DNA of 64,000 nt from NCBI GenBank assembly GCA_001314805.1, contig LJSY01000014.1:16447-80446 (forward strand), read 5' to 3'. Under the pieces are notes generated by a model. That model had not been told where the DNA came from. It did no database searches and saw nothing but the letters and a program-made list of their open reading frames with translations. The first letter of the stretch is position 1, and the number at the start of each line of letters is the position of its first letter. The position numbers and the translations under genes are program-made. The DNA is from Rhodobacteraceae bacterium HLUCCO18 (GTDB taxonomy: Bacteria; Pseudomonadota; Alphaproteobacteria; Rhodobacterales; Rhodobacteraceae). Of the stretch, positions 47,114 to 53,757 are shown piece after piece.

Positions 47114-47393
47114 CGGTGCCGTGCATGTGACCATCGTCGGGGCCGGGGGCGTGGCCACGGTGAAGTTCGCGGACGGCTACGAGACGATGCGGGTCGCCCT
47201 CGGATACCTGCACGACCCCGCCGACGGCCTGGTCGCCGAGATGGACGAGGGACGCGAGCCGGTGCCGTGGCAGTCGGCCCGGGTGCGCGATGAGGCGACC
47301 TTCTCGGTGGAGACGAGGCTGGACCTGGACGACGAGACGCGCGGACGGCTCCTGGAGTGGATCGCCGCCACCCCGTACTTCGAGGACGCCTGA
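47106..47393 (+). CDS. Hypothetical island protein
   Basis: 95 residues, start overlapping the preceding stop in an ATGACTGA junction. Strand-rich, acidic, with 'VHVTIVGAGGVATVKFADGYETM' at the N-terminus and 'ETRGRLLEWIAATPYFEDA' at the end. No known family. Linked by translation to the small-terminase-like gene, so it may take part in the same step. Confidence 0.55.
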   Translation: MTDGAVHVTIVGAGGVATVKFADGYETMRVALGYLHDPADGLVAEMDEGREPVPWQSARVRDEATFSVETRLDLDDETRGRLLEWIAATPYFEDA

Positions 47394-47590
47394 GGGGGCC
47401 GCGACCGAGGCGCCGCCCTGTGCCCGGTGCTGTGCTCGCCCTCCTCGAACGAGGCCAAGCCCCTGATCCTGCTCGACCTCCTGTCCCCGTACCCACTGAT
47501 CCCGTGTCGGTCGGGCACCCTCGTTGGCTTACGACGGGGCCCGCGTGCGGCATCGTGCCGGCGTACACCCTCACGGACAGGAGACCGACG

Positions 47591-47752
47591 ATGGACGAGA
47601 CACCGATGCGCGTGGTCACGCGGGAGCGTCAACAACTGGCAGAGATGGAGCGAGAGTTCGCCGAGGTCGAGCGCCGGCAGGAGGAACGCTGGGACCTGAT
47701 CCGGCGCAAGAGGGCCCGCCTCCTCGACCTGGGCCTGGCGCTGGATGACTGA
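47591..47752 (+). CDS. Small coiled-coil protein
   Basis: 53 residues from ATG 47591, preceded by GGACAGGAGACCGACG. The sequence is one long charged helix ('RERQQLAEMEREFAEVERRQ' followed by 'RWDLIRRKRARLLDLGL'). A coiled coil is likely. No family recognised. Stop overlaps the next ATG by 8 bases (ATGACTGA, as at 47106). Confidence 0.6.
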   Translation: MDETPMRVVTRERQQLAEMEREFAEVERRQEERWDLIRRKRARLLDLGLALDD

Positions 47753-48104
47753 CCTCCCCCGGCTGCCGAGGCACACCTTCCACGCTTCGCAGGCGGCGGC
47801 CGACGCCCTGGTCGCCGAGGTCGTGGAGGATGCCAGGTTCGCCCCGCTGCCCGACCTGAAGCCGGCGAACAACGCCGTGCGCCTGATCGTGGGCATGTGG
47901 TACGTGAGCGGCACCATGGCGTTCCCCCGCGGCTGGGTCATGGCCGTCATGCTGGCCTGCCGCGCCGCCGGCGCCCGACACCCGTCCGCGACCTGCCTGC
48001 GCTGGTATCGCTCGAAACTGCGGGACAGCCCGGCGTACTTCGCCGGCATGCGGGGGCTTGACCGCGAGCTCCTGGCGCAGATCGAACAGGATGTCTCGGT
48101 CTGA
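47745..48104 (+). CDS. Hypothetical island protein
   Basis: 119 residues, overlapping the coiled-coil gene by 8 bases. N-terminal 'PRHTFHASQAAADALVAEVVEDARF', a moderately hydrophobic central part 'VRLIVGMWYVSGTMAFPRGW', and 'ATCLRWYRSKLRDSPAYFAGM' near the end. Not recognised. Reads like a small soluble helical protein. It stands at the end of a coupled pair. Confidence 0.55.
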   Translation: MTDLPRLPRHTFHASQAAADALVAEVVEDARFAPLPDLKPANNAVRLIVGMWYVSGTMAFPRGWVMAVMLACRAAGARHPSATCLRWYRSKLRDSPAYFAGMRGLDRELLAQIEQDVSV

Positions 48105-48279
48105 GCCAGCATTCGACGCCCGACGCTCACACGCTGGTCCCCCGCACCGATCCGACGCGGCAAGCTGTGCCCGTGTCCGGTTGCTTCGTCAGAGCCTCCT
48201 TCTCCTGGGCACACGGCGGGCGGGGTTTTTCGACGGGCCCCGTCCGCCACTCCCGACACGAGGAGGCCGAGGATTGCTT

Positions 48280-48942
48280 ATGAAGACCAGACAGGAAATC
48301 GAGACGCGCATCGGCGAGTTGCGCCAGGAGCGCGAGCGCCTGACCGGCGAGCTGGAGAAGGCCCGCGCCGATGAGCGCGACGCACTGATCGCGGGTAAGA
48401 AGCCGGGGAACACCTCGGCCGCGGTCATCACCCGCATCGGCACCGTGGACGAGGCCCTGGCCGAGCTGAACGACCGCCTGGCCGCGGCCGCCGCGAGCGG
48501 CGAGCGCCGGGCCCGCACGATCCGCGCCGAGAAGGCGCTGGAGATCACGTCCGAGCGCGCGGGGCTGGCCCGCGCCGTGGACGACGCGCTGGCCGCGCTC
48601 GCCGTCGCCTGGCCCGCGTACCAGGAACGGCTGCGGAGGGATCTGGGCACGGTCTCCGGCGCCGGTGGTGACGTCGGCCCGGTCGAGCGCGGCCTGGTCG
48701 CGAACCGGCAGAACGACGTCCTGGTCCGCTCGCTCGTCGCTGCCGGAGGCATGGGCCTCGCCCGGGCCCTGGGCGTCGAGACGGCCATCCGCGAGCGTCA
48801 CGCGATCGGGCTGGCCGACGCGGAGGAGCGCGTGGCCGCCTCGCTCCGCACCGAACTGCTCCGCGTCCGTGCGGACAGTCCTCAGGCCCACGTCGCGAAG
48901 CAGGCCCAGACGGAACTGGAGAAGATGGAGAAGTCGGCATGA
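48280..48942 (+). CDS. Alanine-rich coiled-coil protein
   Basis: 220 residues from ATG 48280 after GAGG. N-terminal coiled coil ('ETRIGELRQERERLTGELEK'), a middle block rich in Ala and Arg with 'TRIGTVDEALAELNDRLAAA', and an acidic/basic C-terminus. No catalytic motif. In size and composition it resembles scaffolding or head-associated proteins of phages, but I cannot confirm a family. Its stop overlaps the next start by 4 bases (ATGA). The 175-bp leader before it contains an 11-bp imperfect hairpin (48215-48248). Confidence 0.55.
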   Translation: MKTRQEIETRIGELRQERERLTGELEKARADERDALIAGKKPGNTSAAVITRIGTVDEALAELNDRLAAAAASGERRARTIRAEKALEITSERAGLARAVDDALAALAVAWPAYQERLRRDLGTVSGAGGDVGPVERGLVANRQNDVLVRSLVAAGGMGLARALGVETAIRERHAIGLADAEERVAASLRTELLRVRADSPQAHVAKQAQTELEKMEKSA

Positions 48943-49445
48943 GCAAGGAGGGACAGCGGCACGCCGCCGAACTGAAGCGGCTGGAGGAAAAGAAGAAGGC
49001 CCTGGAGGACGCCCTGATGCGTCTCGCCCGCGACGAGGCGGAGGCCCAGGAGGTCGCTGAACTGGCCCACGAGGTCGAACAGCTCGAAACCCAAGTGAAG
49101 GCCGCCCGCGCGGCAGCAAGTATGGAGAAGATGATGACCAAGAACGAACTGGCGAATTCGCCCGTTGACGTGCGGAAGGCCGCCGCAGCGAACCGGGAGG
49201 CCGCGGAGCGGCAGCTCGACGAACTGGCCAAGCAGATGCAGCAGCCCGGCGAGAGCTTCCACAAGGCCTACGACCGGGCGCTGAGCACCGACATGGGCAA
49301 GGCTCTGATGCAGACCCGCGACGACGCACAGGAGCTGGAGCGCGGCGGCGTGACCTCCATGCACCTGGCCGAGGCCCGCAAGAACCTACTGAGCGGGACC
49401 GGGTCCCGCCAGGGCGGCAACGCCGCCACTGAGATGGAGGGCTGA
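48939..49445 (+). CDS. Coiled-coil hypothetical protein
   Basis: 168 residues, predicted nearly all helical. 'LKRLEEKKKALEDALMRLARDEAEAQ' style heptads (~10-60) are followed by 'AANREAAERQLDELAKQMQQ' and a Gly/Ala-rich end. No known domain. Coupled to the preceding gene through an ATGA overlap, so the two probably work together as structural or assembly proteins. Confidence 0.55.
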   Translation: MSKEGQRHAAELKRLEEKKKALEDALMRLARDEAEAQEVAELAHEVEQLETQVKAARAAASMEKMMTKNELANSPVDVRKAAAANREAAERQLDELAKQMQQPGESFHKAYDRALSTDMGKALMQTRDDAQELERGGVTSMHLAEARKNLLSGTGSRQGGNAATEMEG

Positions 49446-49448
49446 TCG

Positions 49449-49709
49449 ATGGCCGACCCGCACACGAAGAAGCTCCGCGTCCCCACGCGCTACGTCGAGA
49501 TCGCGGCCGTGGGCGCGACCGTCGCCTCCGACACCGACTGCCCGGAGGAGACGCGCGGCCTGCACATCGGGACGGCCGGCAACATCACCGTGGTCATCCA
49601 CGGCCAGACCCTGACGATGGCCGTCGCGGGTGGCGTGCCGCTCCTCGGTGAGTTCGAGCGGGTCCTGGCCTCGGGCTCGACCGTCCAGGGCGTCTGGGCG
49701 CTGGTATGA
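49449..49709 (+). CDS. Spike-base-like small beta protein, copy 1
   Basis: 86 residues. The layout 'DTDCPEETRGLHIGTAGNIT' - 'VAGGVPLLGEFERVLASGST' - 'VQGVWALV' is that of the spike base protein family (type RCAP_Rcc01079), known from the gene transfer agent of Rhodobacter and marine phages. Such proteins sit at the base of capsid spikes. Begins 3 bp after the previous gene and overlaps copy 2 by 4 bases. Confidence 0.7.
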   Translation: MADPHTKKLRVPTRYVEIAAVGATVASDTDCPEETRGLHIGTAGNITVVIHGQTLTMAVAGGVPLLGEFERVLASGSTVQGVWALV

Positions 49710-49939
49710 ACGGGCGACCGACCCTGGCAAGGGCCCGCGTCGTCCCCTGTGACGACGCCGACCTGCCTGACGGCCCTTGCCGCGGCGTTCAAGTCGGGGA
49801 GGCTGGGACCGTGGTCGTCCACGACCTGACCGACACCGTGGTCGAGTTCAACTGTCAGCGCGGGCAGATCATCCCCGGCTGGGTGACCCGCGTGAAGGCG
49901 ACCGGCACCGACGCCACAAACATCGTCGCGATGTACTGA
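49706..49939 (+). CDS. Spike-base-like small beta protein, copy 2
   Basis: 77 residues. 'DADLPDGPCRGVQVGEAGTV' - 'VVHDLTDTVVEFN' - 'IIPGWVTRVKATGTDATNIV' follows the same pattern as the gene before it and the same family. Only about a third of the residues are shared, so the two are diverged paralogues. Together they are the only plausible structural proteins in the island. Starts in the ATGA overlap. Confidence 0.7.
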   Translation: MNGRPTLARARVVPCDDADLPDGPCRGVQVGEAGTVVVHDLTDTVVEFNCQRGQIIPGWVTRVKATGTDATNIVAMY

Positions 49940-50123
49940 CAGACGACAGCATCGCAGCTGTCGCGGCCCGCGCCACCCAGACGGAGGCGTGGGCTTCCTC
50001 ATTTTTGGGGTGTTGCGTGGAACCCAGCGGGGCAGTTCTCAAATTTTCCGAAGAGTTTCAGTTCTTCTCCGATCCTCCCTCGCAGGCGCCCCGCCGGGGC
50101 CCCTCATCAAAACGGAGATGACC

Positions 50124-50477
50124 ATGAAGATACTAGTAAGAGACCTCGCGGACCTGCATGGCTTCAGCCTCGTCCACTTCGCCTTCACCCTGCCGAAGGA
50201 CGAACTGGCCCTCGATCCAGATCATGTGGACGGGCTGATGCTGAAAGAACGGGGCGAAGGCGAGGAAATCCACCTCGTCGGCCTGCTCCAGTTTCTCGTC
50301 CGGAACTACGGCCACCGGCTGGGCGCCGCAATCTTCGAACCGCTGATGGAGAGCGTGCTCGAACGGCAGGAGGAGTTCGGCGAGCACGGGATCGGCCCGG
50401 ACCTCGCGGAAGAACTTCGCCACGCCTTCGAGCAGGCGGTGCTGGCGCGGTATTCGCCGCTGTCGATGGCATCCTGA
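50124..50477 (+). CDS. Hypothetical island protein
   Basis: 117 residues from ATG 50124, the ATG that best matches the ACGGAG ribosome-binding site at 50112. Acidic, helical, with 'LHGFSLVHFAFTLPKDELAL', 'LLQFLVRNYGHRLGAAIFEP' and 'ELRHAFEQAVLARYSPL'. Not recognised. Its upstream 184 bp are less GC-rich and should hold the promoter. First gene of a two-gene unit ending at the terminator at 50789. Codon use here is closer to the chromosome than in 41-50 kb. Confidence 0.6.
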   Translation: MKILVRDLADLHGFSLVHFAFTLPKDELALDPDHVDGLMLKERGEGEEIHLVGLLQFLVRNYGHRLGAAIFEPLMESVLERQEEFGEHGIGPDLAEELRHAFEQAVLARYSPLSMAS

Positions 50478-50502
50478 ACCGCGAATAGAAGGAGACAAGG
50501 GA

Positions 50503-50781
50503 ATGCAATACACGAATGATGGAAAGTTCCGCGTCGAGGTCACGCTCGACGTGGGCGACCTGGCCGTGGCCCACGAGCTGAACGGCCGCGGCGACCTGAC
50601 CGAGGCCGAGATCGTCGAGGCTGCGGCGGTGGTCAAGATACTGGAACGCATCGGGCGGCGGATGAATCCGTGCGAGGTGTTCGAGCAGATCGCCGGCAAC
50701 CCAAACGTCGATGGCGACGAGCTGGACAACCTGTACGACGCGGCAGGCAGCGTATGCCCGCCGCGGCAACAGGTGGCGTGA
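50503..50781 (+). CDS. Hypothetical island protein
   Basis: 92 residues from ATG 50503 after AGAAGGAGACAAGGGA. 'GKFRVEVTLDVGDLAVAHEL', 'LTEAEIVEAAAVVKILERIG' and 'CEVFEQIAGNPNVDGDELDN' are its main blocks. No recognised domain. A strong hairpin terminator follows directly. Confidence 0.6.
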   Translation: MQYTNDGKFRVEVTLDVGDLAVAHELNGRGDLTEAEIVEAAAVVKILERIGRRMNPCEVFEQIAGNPNVDGDELDNLYDAAGSVCPPRQQVA

Positions 50782-50788
50782 ACGGGGC

Positions 50789-50821
50789 AAGGGCGGGCGT
50801 CTCGACGCCCGCCCTTTCTTC
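50789..50821. terminator. Bidirectional terminator between convergent operons
   Basis: A perfect 12-bp stem (AAGGGCGGGCGT / ACGCCCGCCCTT, loop CTCG) is followed by TCTTC. It closes the 50124-50781 unit and faces the end of the minus-strand operon at 50838. Confidence 0.8.
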
Positions 50822-50837
50822 TACATCGTCCCGCCGG

Positions 50838-51197
50838 TCAGGCGACTATGCCACCGGCCGCGTTCGCTGCCCGCGCATAGGCCGACAGCGTCATCTTGGC
50901 CGTGAAGTGGACGTCGCGCTCGATCCCGAGCCCGCCTGGGCCGCGTATTGAGGCGAGTTCGGCCAGCGAGACCGACCCGAGTTCGGGACAGCCGACGCCG
51001 AGGTCGCACAGGCCGAAGGCAATGTCGGGTTCCTCGGGATCGAGCTCGGACAGAAGCCACGTTCCCGCGCCCCACGGGCAGAATAGCTTGACCACCGGAT
51101 CGTGGTCTACGGTGTTCCCGTCGTCCGCGATGCGGGCGGCGTTCACCGTGCCGTTGGCGATCATGCGGGCGCGATGCGCGTCGGTCAGCAGCTTCAT
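50838..51197 (-). CDS. DUF2958 domain protein
   Basis: 119 residues. 'MKLLTDAHRARMIANG', 'HDPVVKLFCPWGAGTWLLSELDPEEPDIAFGLCDLG', split by its turns, and 'LAELASIRGPGGLGIERDVHF' are the DUF2958 family pattern. The family is common on plasmids and integrative elements; function unknown. Last gene of a three-gene minus-strand operon with ATGA overlaps at both junctions. Confidence 0.85.
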   Translation of the reverse strand: MKLLTDAHRARMIANGTVNAARIADDGNTVDHDPVVKLFCPWGAGTWLLSELDPEEPDIAFGLCDLGVGCPELGSVSLAELASIRGPGGLGIERDVHFTAKMTLSAYARAANAAGGIVA

Positions 51198-51478
51198 CGG
51201 ACGGTCCCCCGCAGCGGGATCATGACGGGTCCGCCGCGCGCCTCGCCACCGACACGCATGGACCCCGCATGGACCCGGTGGGGTCCATCGTCAGCCGACC
51301 GCTTGCGGTCGGCTCGATCGAGGTGGTCGTCGAGCGCGCGCCGCAGGCGGGTGAGCTCGTCCCGGTCCAACAGGGCAGCGACCGCCAGCGCGGACGGCCC
51401 GTCGCAGGCGACCTCGGCGGCCACTAAGCTCAGGTTGCCGTTCCTGAATTGGTCCGCCAGTTCCTGCGCGCTGCTCAT
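51194..51478 (-). CDS. Hypothetical protein of the DUF2958 operon
   Basis: 94 residues. 'SAQELADQFRNGNLSLVAAEVA', a helical middle part 'LDRDELTRLRRALDDHLDRADRKR' and a Gly-rich tail. No family recognised. Overlaps its neighbours by 4 bases on both sides. The open frame extends further upstream to 51532, but the coupled ATG at 51478 is preferred. Confidence 0.6.
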   Translation of the reverse strand: MSSAQELADQFRNGNLSLVAAEVACDGPSALAVAALLDRDELTRLRRALDDHLDRADRKRSADDGPHRVHAGSMRVGGEARGGPVMIPLRGTVR

Positions 51479-51771
51479 GCCGCCACCCGCGTCTTGACCG
51501 GCATCGCCTTCTTCGCCGAAGCGGGCACCCACGAGACGAAGGCCACCTTGTTCTCGATCCGCCCGACAGCGGAGCCGACCCAGAAGGCGGGGGTACAGTC
51601 GCGTCCCAACTGGTCGCGGACTGCGTGTCCCATCCTGTGGACCGTGACCCTGACCGGCTCACCGACCACTCGGGTCAGTTCGCGGGCGTGGTCGAGTGCC
51701 TCGCTCTGGGCGTCGGCGAGGTCGTCGTGTGTATAGTAGATCGTGTCGGCGATGGTGATCCTGAAGTGCAT
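51475..51771 (-). CDS. Hypothetical protein, first gene of the DUF2958 operon
   Basis: 98 residues from ATG 51771 after AGGAGACAG. 'HFRITIADTIYYTHDDLADA' then 'VRVTVHRMGHAVRDQLGRD' and 'IENKVAFVSWVPASAKKAMP'. Strand-rich and soluble, with no recognised fold. Divergent from the plus-strand unit that begins at 51986. Confidence 0.6.
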   Translation of the reverse strand: MHFRITIADTIYYTHDDLADAQSEALDHARELTRVVGEPVRVTVHRMGHAVRDQLGRDCTPAFWVGSAVGRIENKVAFVSWVPASAKKAMPVKTRVAA

Positions 51772-51891
51772 GTCTGTCTCCTGTTCGGAGGCGTCCACCG
51801 TGGACGCCTCGTAGAGACAGGTTGTCGTGGAGGTGGGGCAACGTACGCGGCTAACCCACCGTGATCCCACGACTAATCGCTTCGGCTCCAT

Positions 51892-51944
51892 AGCAATTCG
51901 TCGATGGGCGCAGGCGCTTTACCCGTTCGCGGGGACGCCCACCC
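51892..51944 (+). promoter_or_regulatory. Leader element copy 1 with UUCG-loop hairpin
   Basis: Starts AGCAATTCGTCG and holds the hairpin CCCG-TTCG-CGGG (51922-51933), 52 bases before the start at 51986. The same element precedes 52916 (copy 2, 52826-52880). Confidence 0.6.
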
Positions 51945-51985
51945 ACGACATCCTACTCCTATCAACACTGACTGGAGACGAGACC

Positions 51986-52132
51986 ATGACCATCCACCTC
52001 TACGCCCTCTCGAACGACCGAGCCCGCCTCTGCCACAAGCAGGCCAGCGTGTCCTGCGCCGAGACCGCCGACATGATCGAGGCCTCATGGAAGGCCGCGG
52101 GCTTCATCGTCAACCGCGTCTCGGAGGACTGA
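51986..52132 (+). CDS. Small hypothetical protein
   Basis: 48 residues from ATG 51986 after CTGGAGACGAG. 'IHLYALSNDRARLCHKQASV' and 'DMIEASWKAAGFIVNRVSED' are the two blocks. Not recognised. Three bases separate its stop from the next ATG, so it belongs to the 51986-52825 unit. Confidence 0.55.
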   Translation: MTIHLYALSNDRARLCHKQASVSCAETADMIEASWKAAGFIVNRVSED

Positions 52133-52135
52133 GCT

Positions 52136-52825
52136 ATGAGCGACGAACGCACGAAAGCACTTATCGCCGCCCTGTTGAACGAGGACGGCCGCACCGAAGC
52201 AGAGGCGGCAAGCGCCCGCGAGAAGGCGGCGCGACTGCTGGTCCGCCACGGTCTGACCGAGGCCGAGGTCTTGGCCGAGGACCGCGACATGGCACGGGCC
52301 GACACCGAGCTCGGGCGTCACGACTGGATCGTGGTCAAGTTCCTGGGCGGCGCCATCGCCCGCCTGACCGGCACGACCGCGTGGTATCGGGACCTCCCGG
52401 CCAAGACAGGCCGCCGGTCGGACCGCAAGCTCTATTCCTTCGCGGGCTATCGTCCCGACGTCGAGCAGGCCGACTGGCTCATGGCGACCGTGCTGGCCGC
52501 TGGCAAGGCCGCGGCGCGGGGCGTGGGCAACGACCGCTCAAAGTCCGACCTGCTCGCGGCGTTCGCGGTCACCGTCGCCCGTCGGCTGCGCGACCTGACC
52601 GAGGCCACCGACACCGCCCGCGTCGCCGCTGGCTCCACGGCCCTCGTGCCGGTCAAGCAGGCCAACGTGGACGAGTACGTCCGCGAGTTGACCGGTGGCC
52701 TGCGCGACAGCCGCACCCGCGGACGGTCCCTGCAGGACGGCGCTGCCGCTGCCGAGGGGCGTCGTGCCGGTGCGGCGGTCAGCCTCTCGCGCCCCTTGGG
52801 CAAGGGACCGCTGGCGATCCGCTGA
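52136..52825 (+). CDS. DUF2786 domain protein
   Basis: 229 residues. The N-terminal ~50 residues ('LIAALLNEDGRTEAEAASAREKAARLLVRHGLTEAEV', split) are the DUF2786 pattern, which is common in plasmid and phage proteins. The middle part 'IVVKFLGGAIARLTGTTAWYRD' fits the DUF7168-type region that often follows it. A low-complexity basic tail closes it ('RTRGRSLQDGAAAAEGRRAG'). Function unknown. Second leader element starts at its stop codon. Confidence 0.82.
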   Translation: MSDERTKALIAALLNEDGRTEAEAASAREKAARLLVRHGLTEAEVLAEDRDMARADTELGRHDWIVVKFLGGAIARLTGTTAWYRDLPAKTGRRSDRKLYSFAGYRPDVEQADWLMATVLAAGKAAARGVGNDRSKSDLLAAFAVTVARRLRDLTEATDTARVAAGSTALVPVKQANVDEYVRELTGGLRDSRTRGRSLQDGAAAAEGRRAGAAVSLSRPLGKGPLAIR

Positions 52826-52880
52826 AGCAATTCGTCGTCGCACGCAGGCGTTTACCCCGTTCGCGGGGCCCTGCGGCGCG
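52826..52880 (+). promoter_or_regulatory. Leader element copy 2 with UUCG-loop hairpin
   Basis: AGCAATTCGTCGTC, then a GCAGGCGTTTA stretch and the hairpin CCCCG-TTCG-CGGGG (52855-52868). Most bases match copy 1 at 51892. It begins one base after the DUF2786 stop codon. No T tract follows, so it is not a standard terminator. Confidence 0.6.
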
Positions 52881-52915
52881 ACAACATGGGATCATCAGCA
52901 ACGGAGACCAGACCA

Positions 52916-53185
52916 ATGACCGCCACGACCTACAGCTTCCACCGCGCCTACGATCACGCCGTCGTTGAGGTGGCTGACCCCGTCAACCTTCAGCTTCGCG
53001 CGCAGTCCCTCGCTCGCCTTACGGCCAACCACGGCAAGCGCTTCTACGTCCACAACGGGCGCGGCGTCGTCGCCGCCCTGCTGGTCAAGCCGCACGGCGC
53101 CCTGGACGTCCTGCGCGACGACTACCTCCAGTTCGACGGGCGCGCCCGCGACGAGCGCACCGCCTTCGGCCTCATCAACGACTGA
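52916..53185 (+). CDS. Hypothetical island protein
   Basis: 89 residues from ATG 52916 after ACGGAGACCAGACCA. 'YSFHRAYDHAVVEVADPVNL', 'LARLTANHGKRFYVHNGRGV' and 'DYLQFDGRARDERTAFGLIN' are its main blocks. Not recognised. Small, soluble. It is preceded by the second hairpin leader, so it shares regulation with 51986. Confidence 0.55.
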   Translation: MTATTYSFHRAYDHAVVEVADPVNLQLRAQSLARLTANHGKRFYVHNGRGVVAALLVKPHGALDVLRDDYLQFDGRARDERTAFGLIND

Positions 53186-53240
53186 ACCGGACGGGCGCCT
53201 CGCGCCCGCCGCAACCCCAACTGAAACGGAGACACACGCC

Positions 53241-53699
53241 ATGACCAAGAACGAACCCACCACCGCCATCGACAGCGACGCCCTCGGTCAGATGACCATC
53301 GCCGAGCTTCTGGAGGTCCACAACGGCCTCGCTGAGCAGAGTGGCGCCGACGCCCTGCAGTCCTGGAAGCGGGCCAAGCCCGAGCTGATCGGCCGCATCG
53401 CAGCGCTCGGTGCCGTTCTGGCTGACGAGACCGAGCCTGAGGTCACCGAGGAAGCCGAGAACCTGGACCATGAGGCAGACGGCGCGACCGAACAGCCGCC
53501 TGAACCGAAGATCACTATCGGCGCGGTCGTGCACGAGCTGCTGCTCGACGTCGACCATACCTATGTCGAGATTGTCGCCGAGGTGAAGCGCAGGTTCCCC
53601 GACGCCAAGACCACCGTCCGGAGTGTGGCCAGCGTCGCAGCTACGTTGCGGAAGAAGGGGGTGGACGTTCCGACCCGCCGAAAAGCCGCGGAGGGCTGA
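53241..53699 (+). CDS. Acidic protein with C-terminal winged-helix-like segment
   Basis: 152 residues from ATG 53241 after ACGGAGACACACG. An N-terminal helical part ('DALGQMTIAELLEVHNGLAEQ') and an acidic linker ('DETEPEVTEEAENLDHEAD') precede a last ~60 residues like small DNA-binding segments on plasmid proteins: 'TYVEIVAEVKRRFPDAKTTV' plus 'SVAATLRKKGVDVPTRRK'. DNA binding is an inference. Confidence 0.6.
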   Translation: MTKNEPTTAIDSDALGQMTIAELLEVHNGLAEQSGADALQSWKRAKPELIGRIAALGAVLADETEPEVTEEAENLDHEADGATEQPPEPKITIGAVVHELLLDVDHTYVEIVAEVKRRFPDAKTTVRSVASVAATLRKKGVDVPTRRKAAEG

Positions 53700-53730
53700 C
53701 AGCCCAAGCGAGCAAACTGCCGGCCGAACG

Positions 53731-53757
53731 GGTCGCCGCCGCTACTCGGCGGCGACC
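53731..53757. terminator. Hairpin at the convergent end of 53699 and dcm
   Basis: A perfect 10-bp GC stem (GGTCGCCGCC / GGCGGCGACC, loop of 7) spans the dcm stop codon and sits 31 bp past the plus-strand gene. Likely to end transcripts from both sides. Confidence 0.5.

Noticed and set aside
48215..48248. Hairpin with 12-base loop before the 220-residue coiled-coil gene
   Set aside because: Imperfect stem, T run lies in the loop and not after the stem; no clear regulatory meaning.
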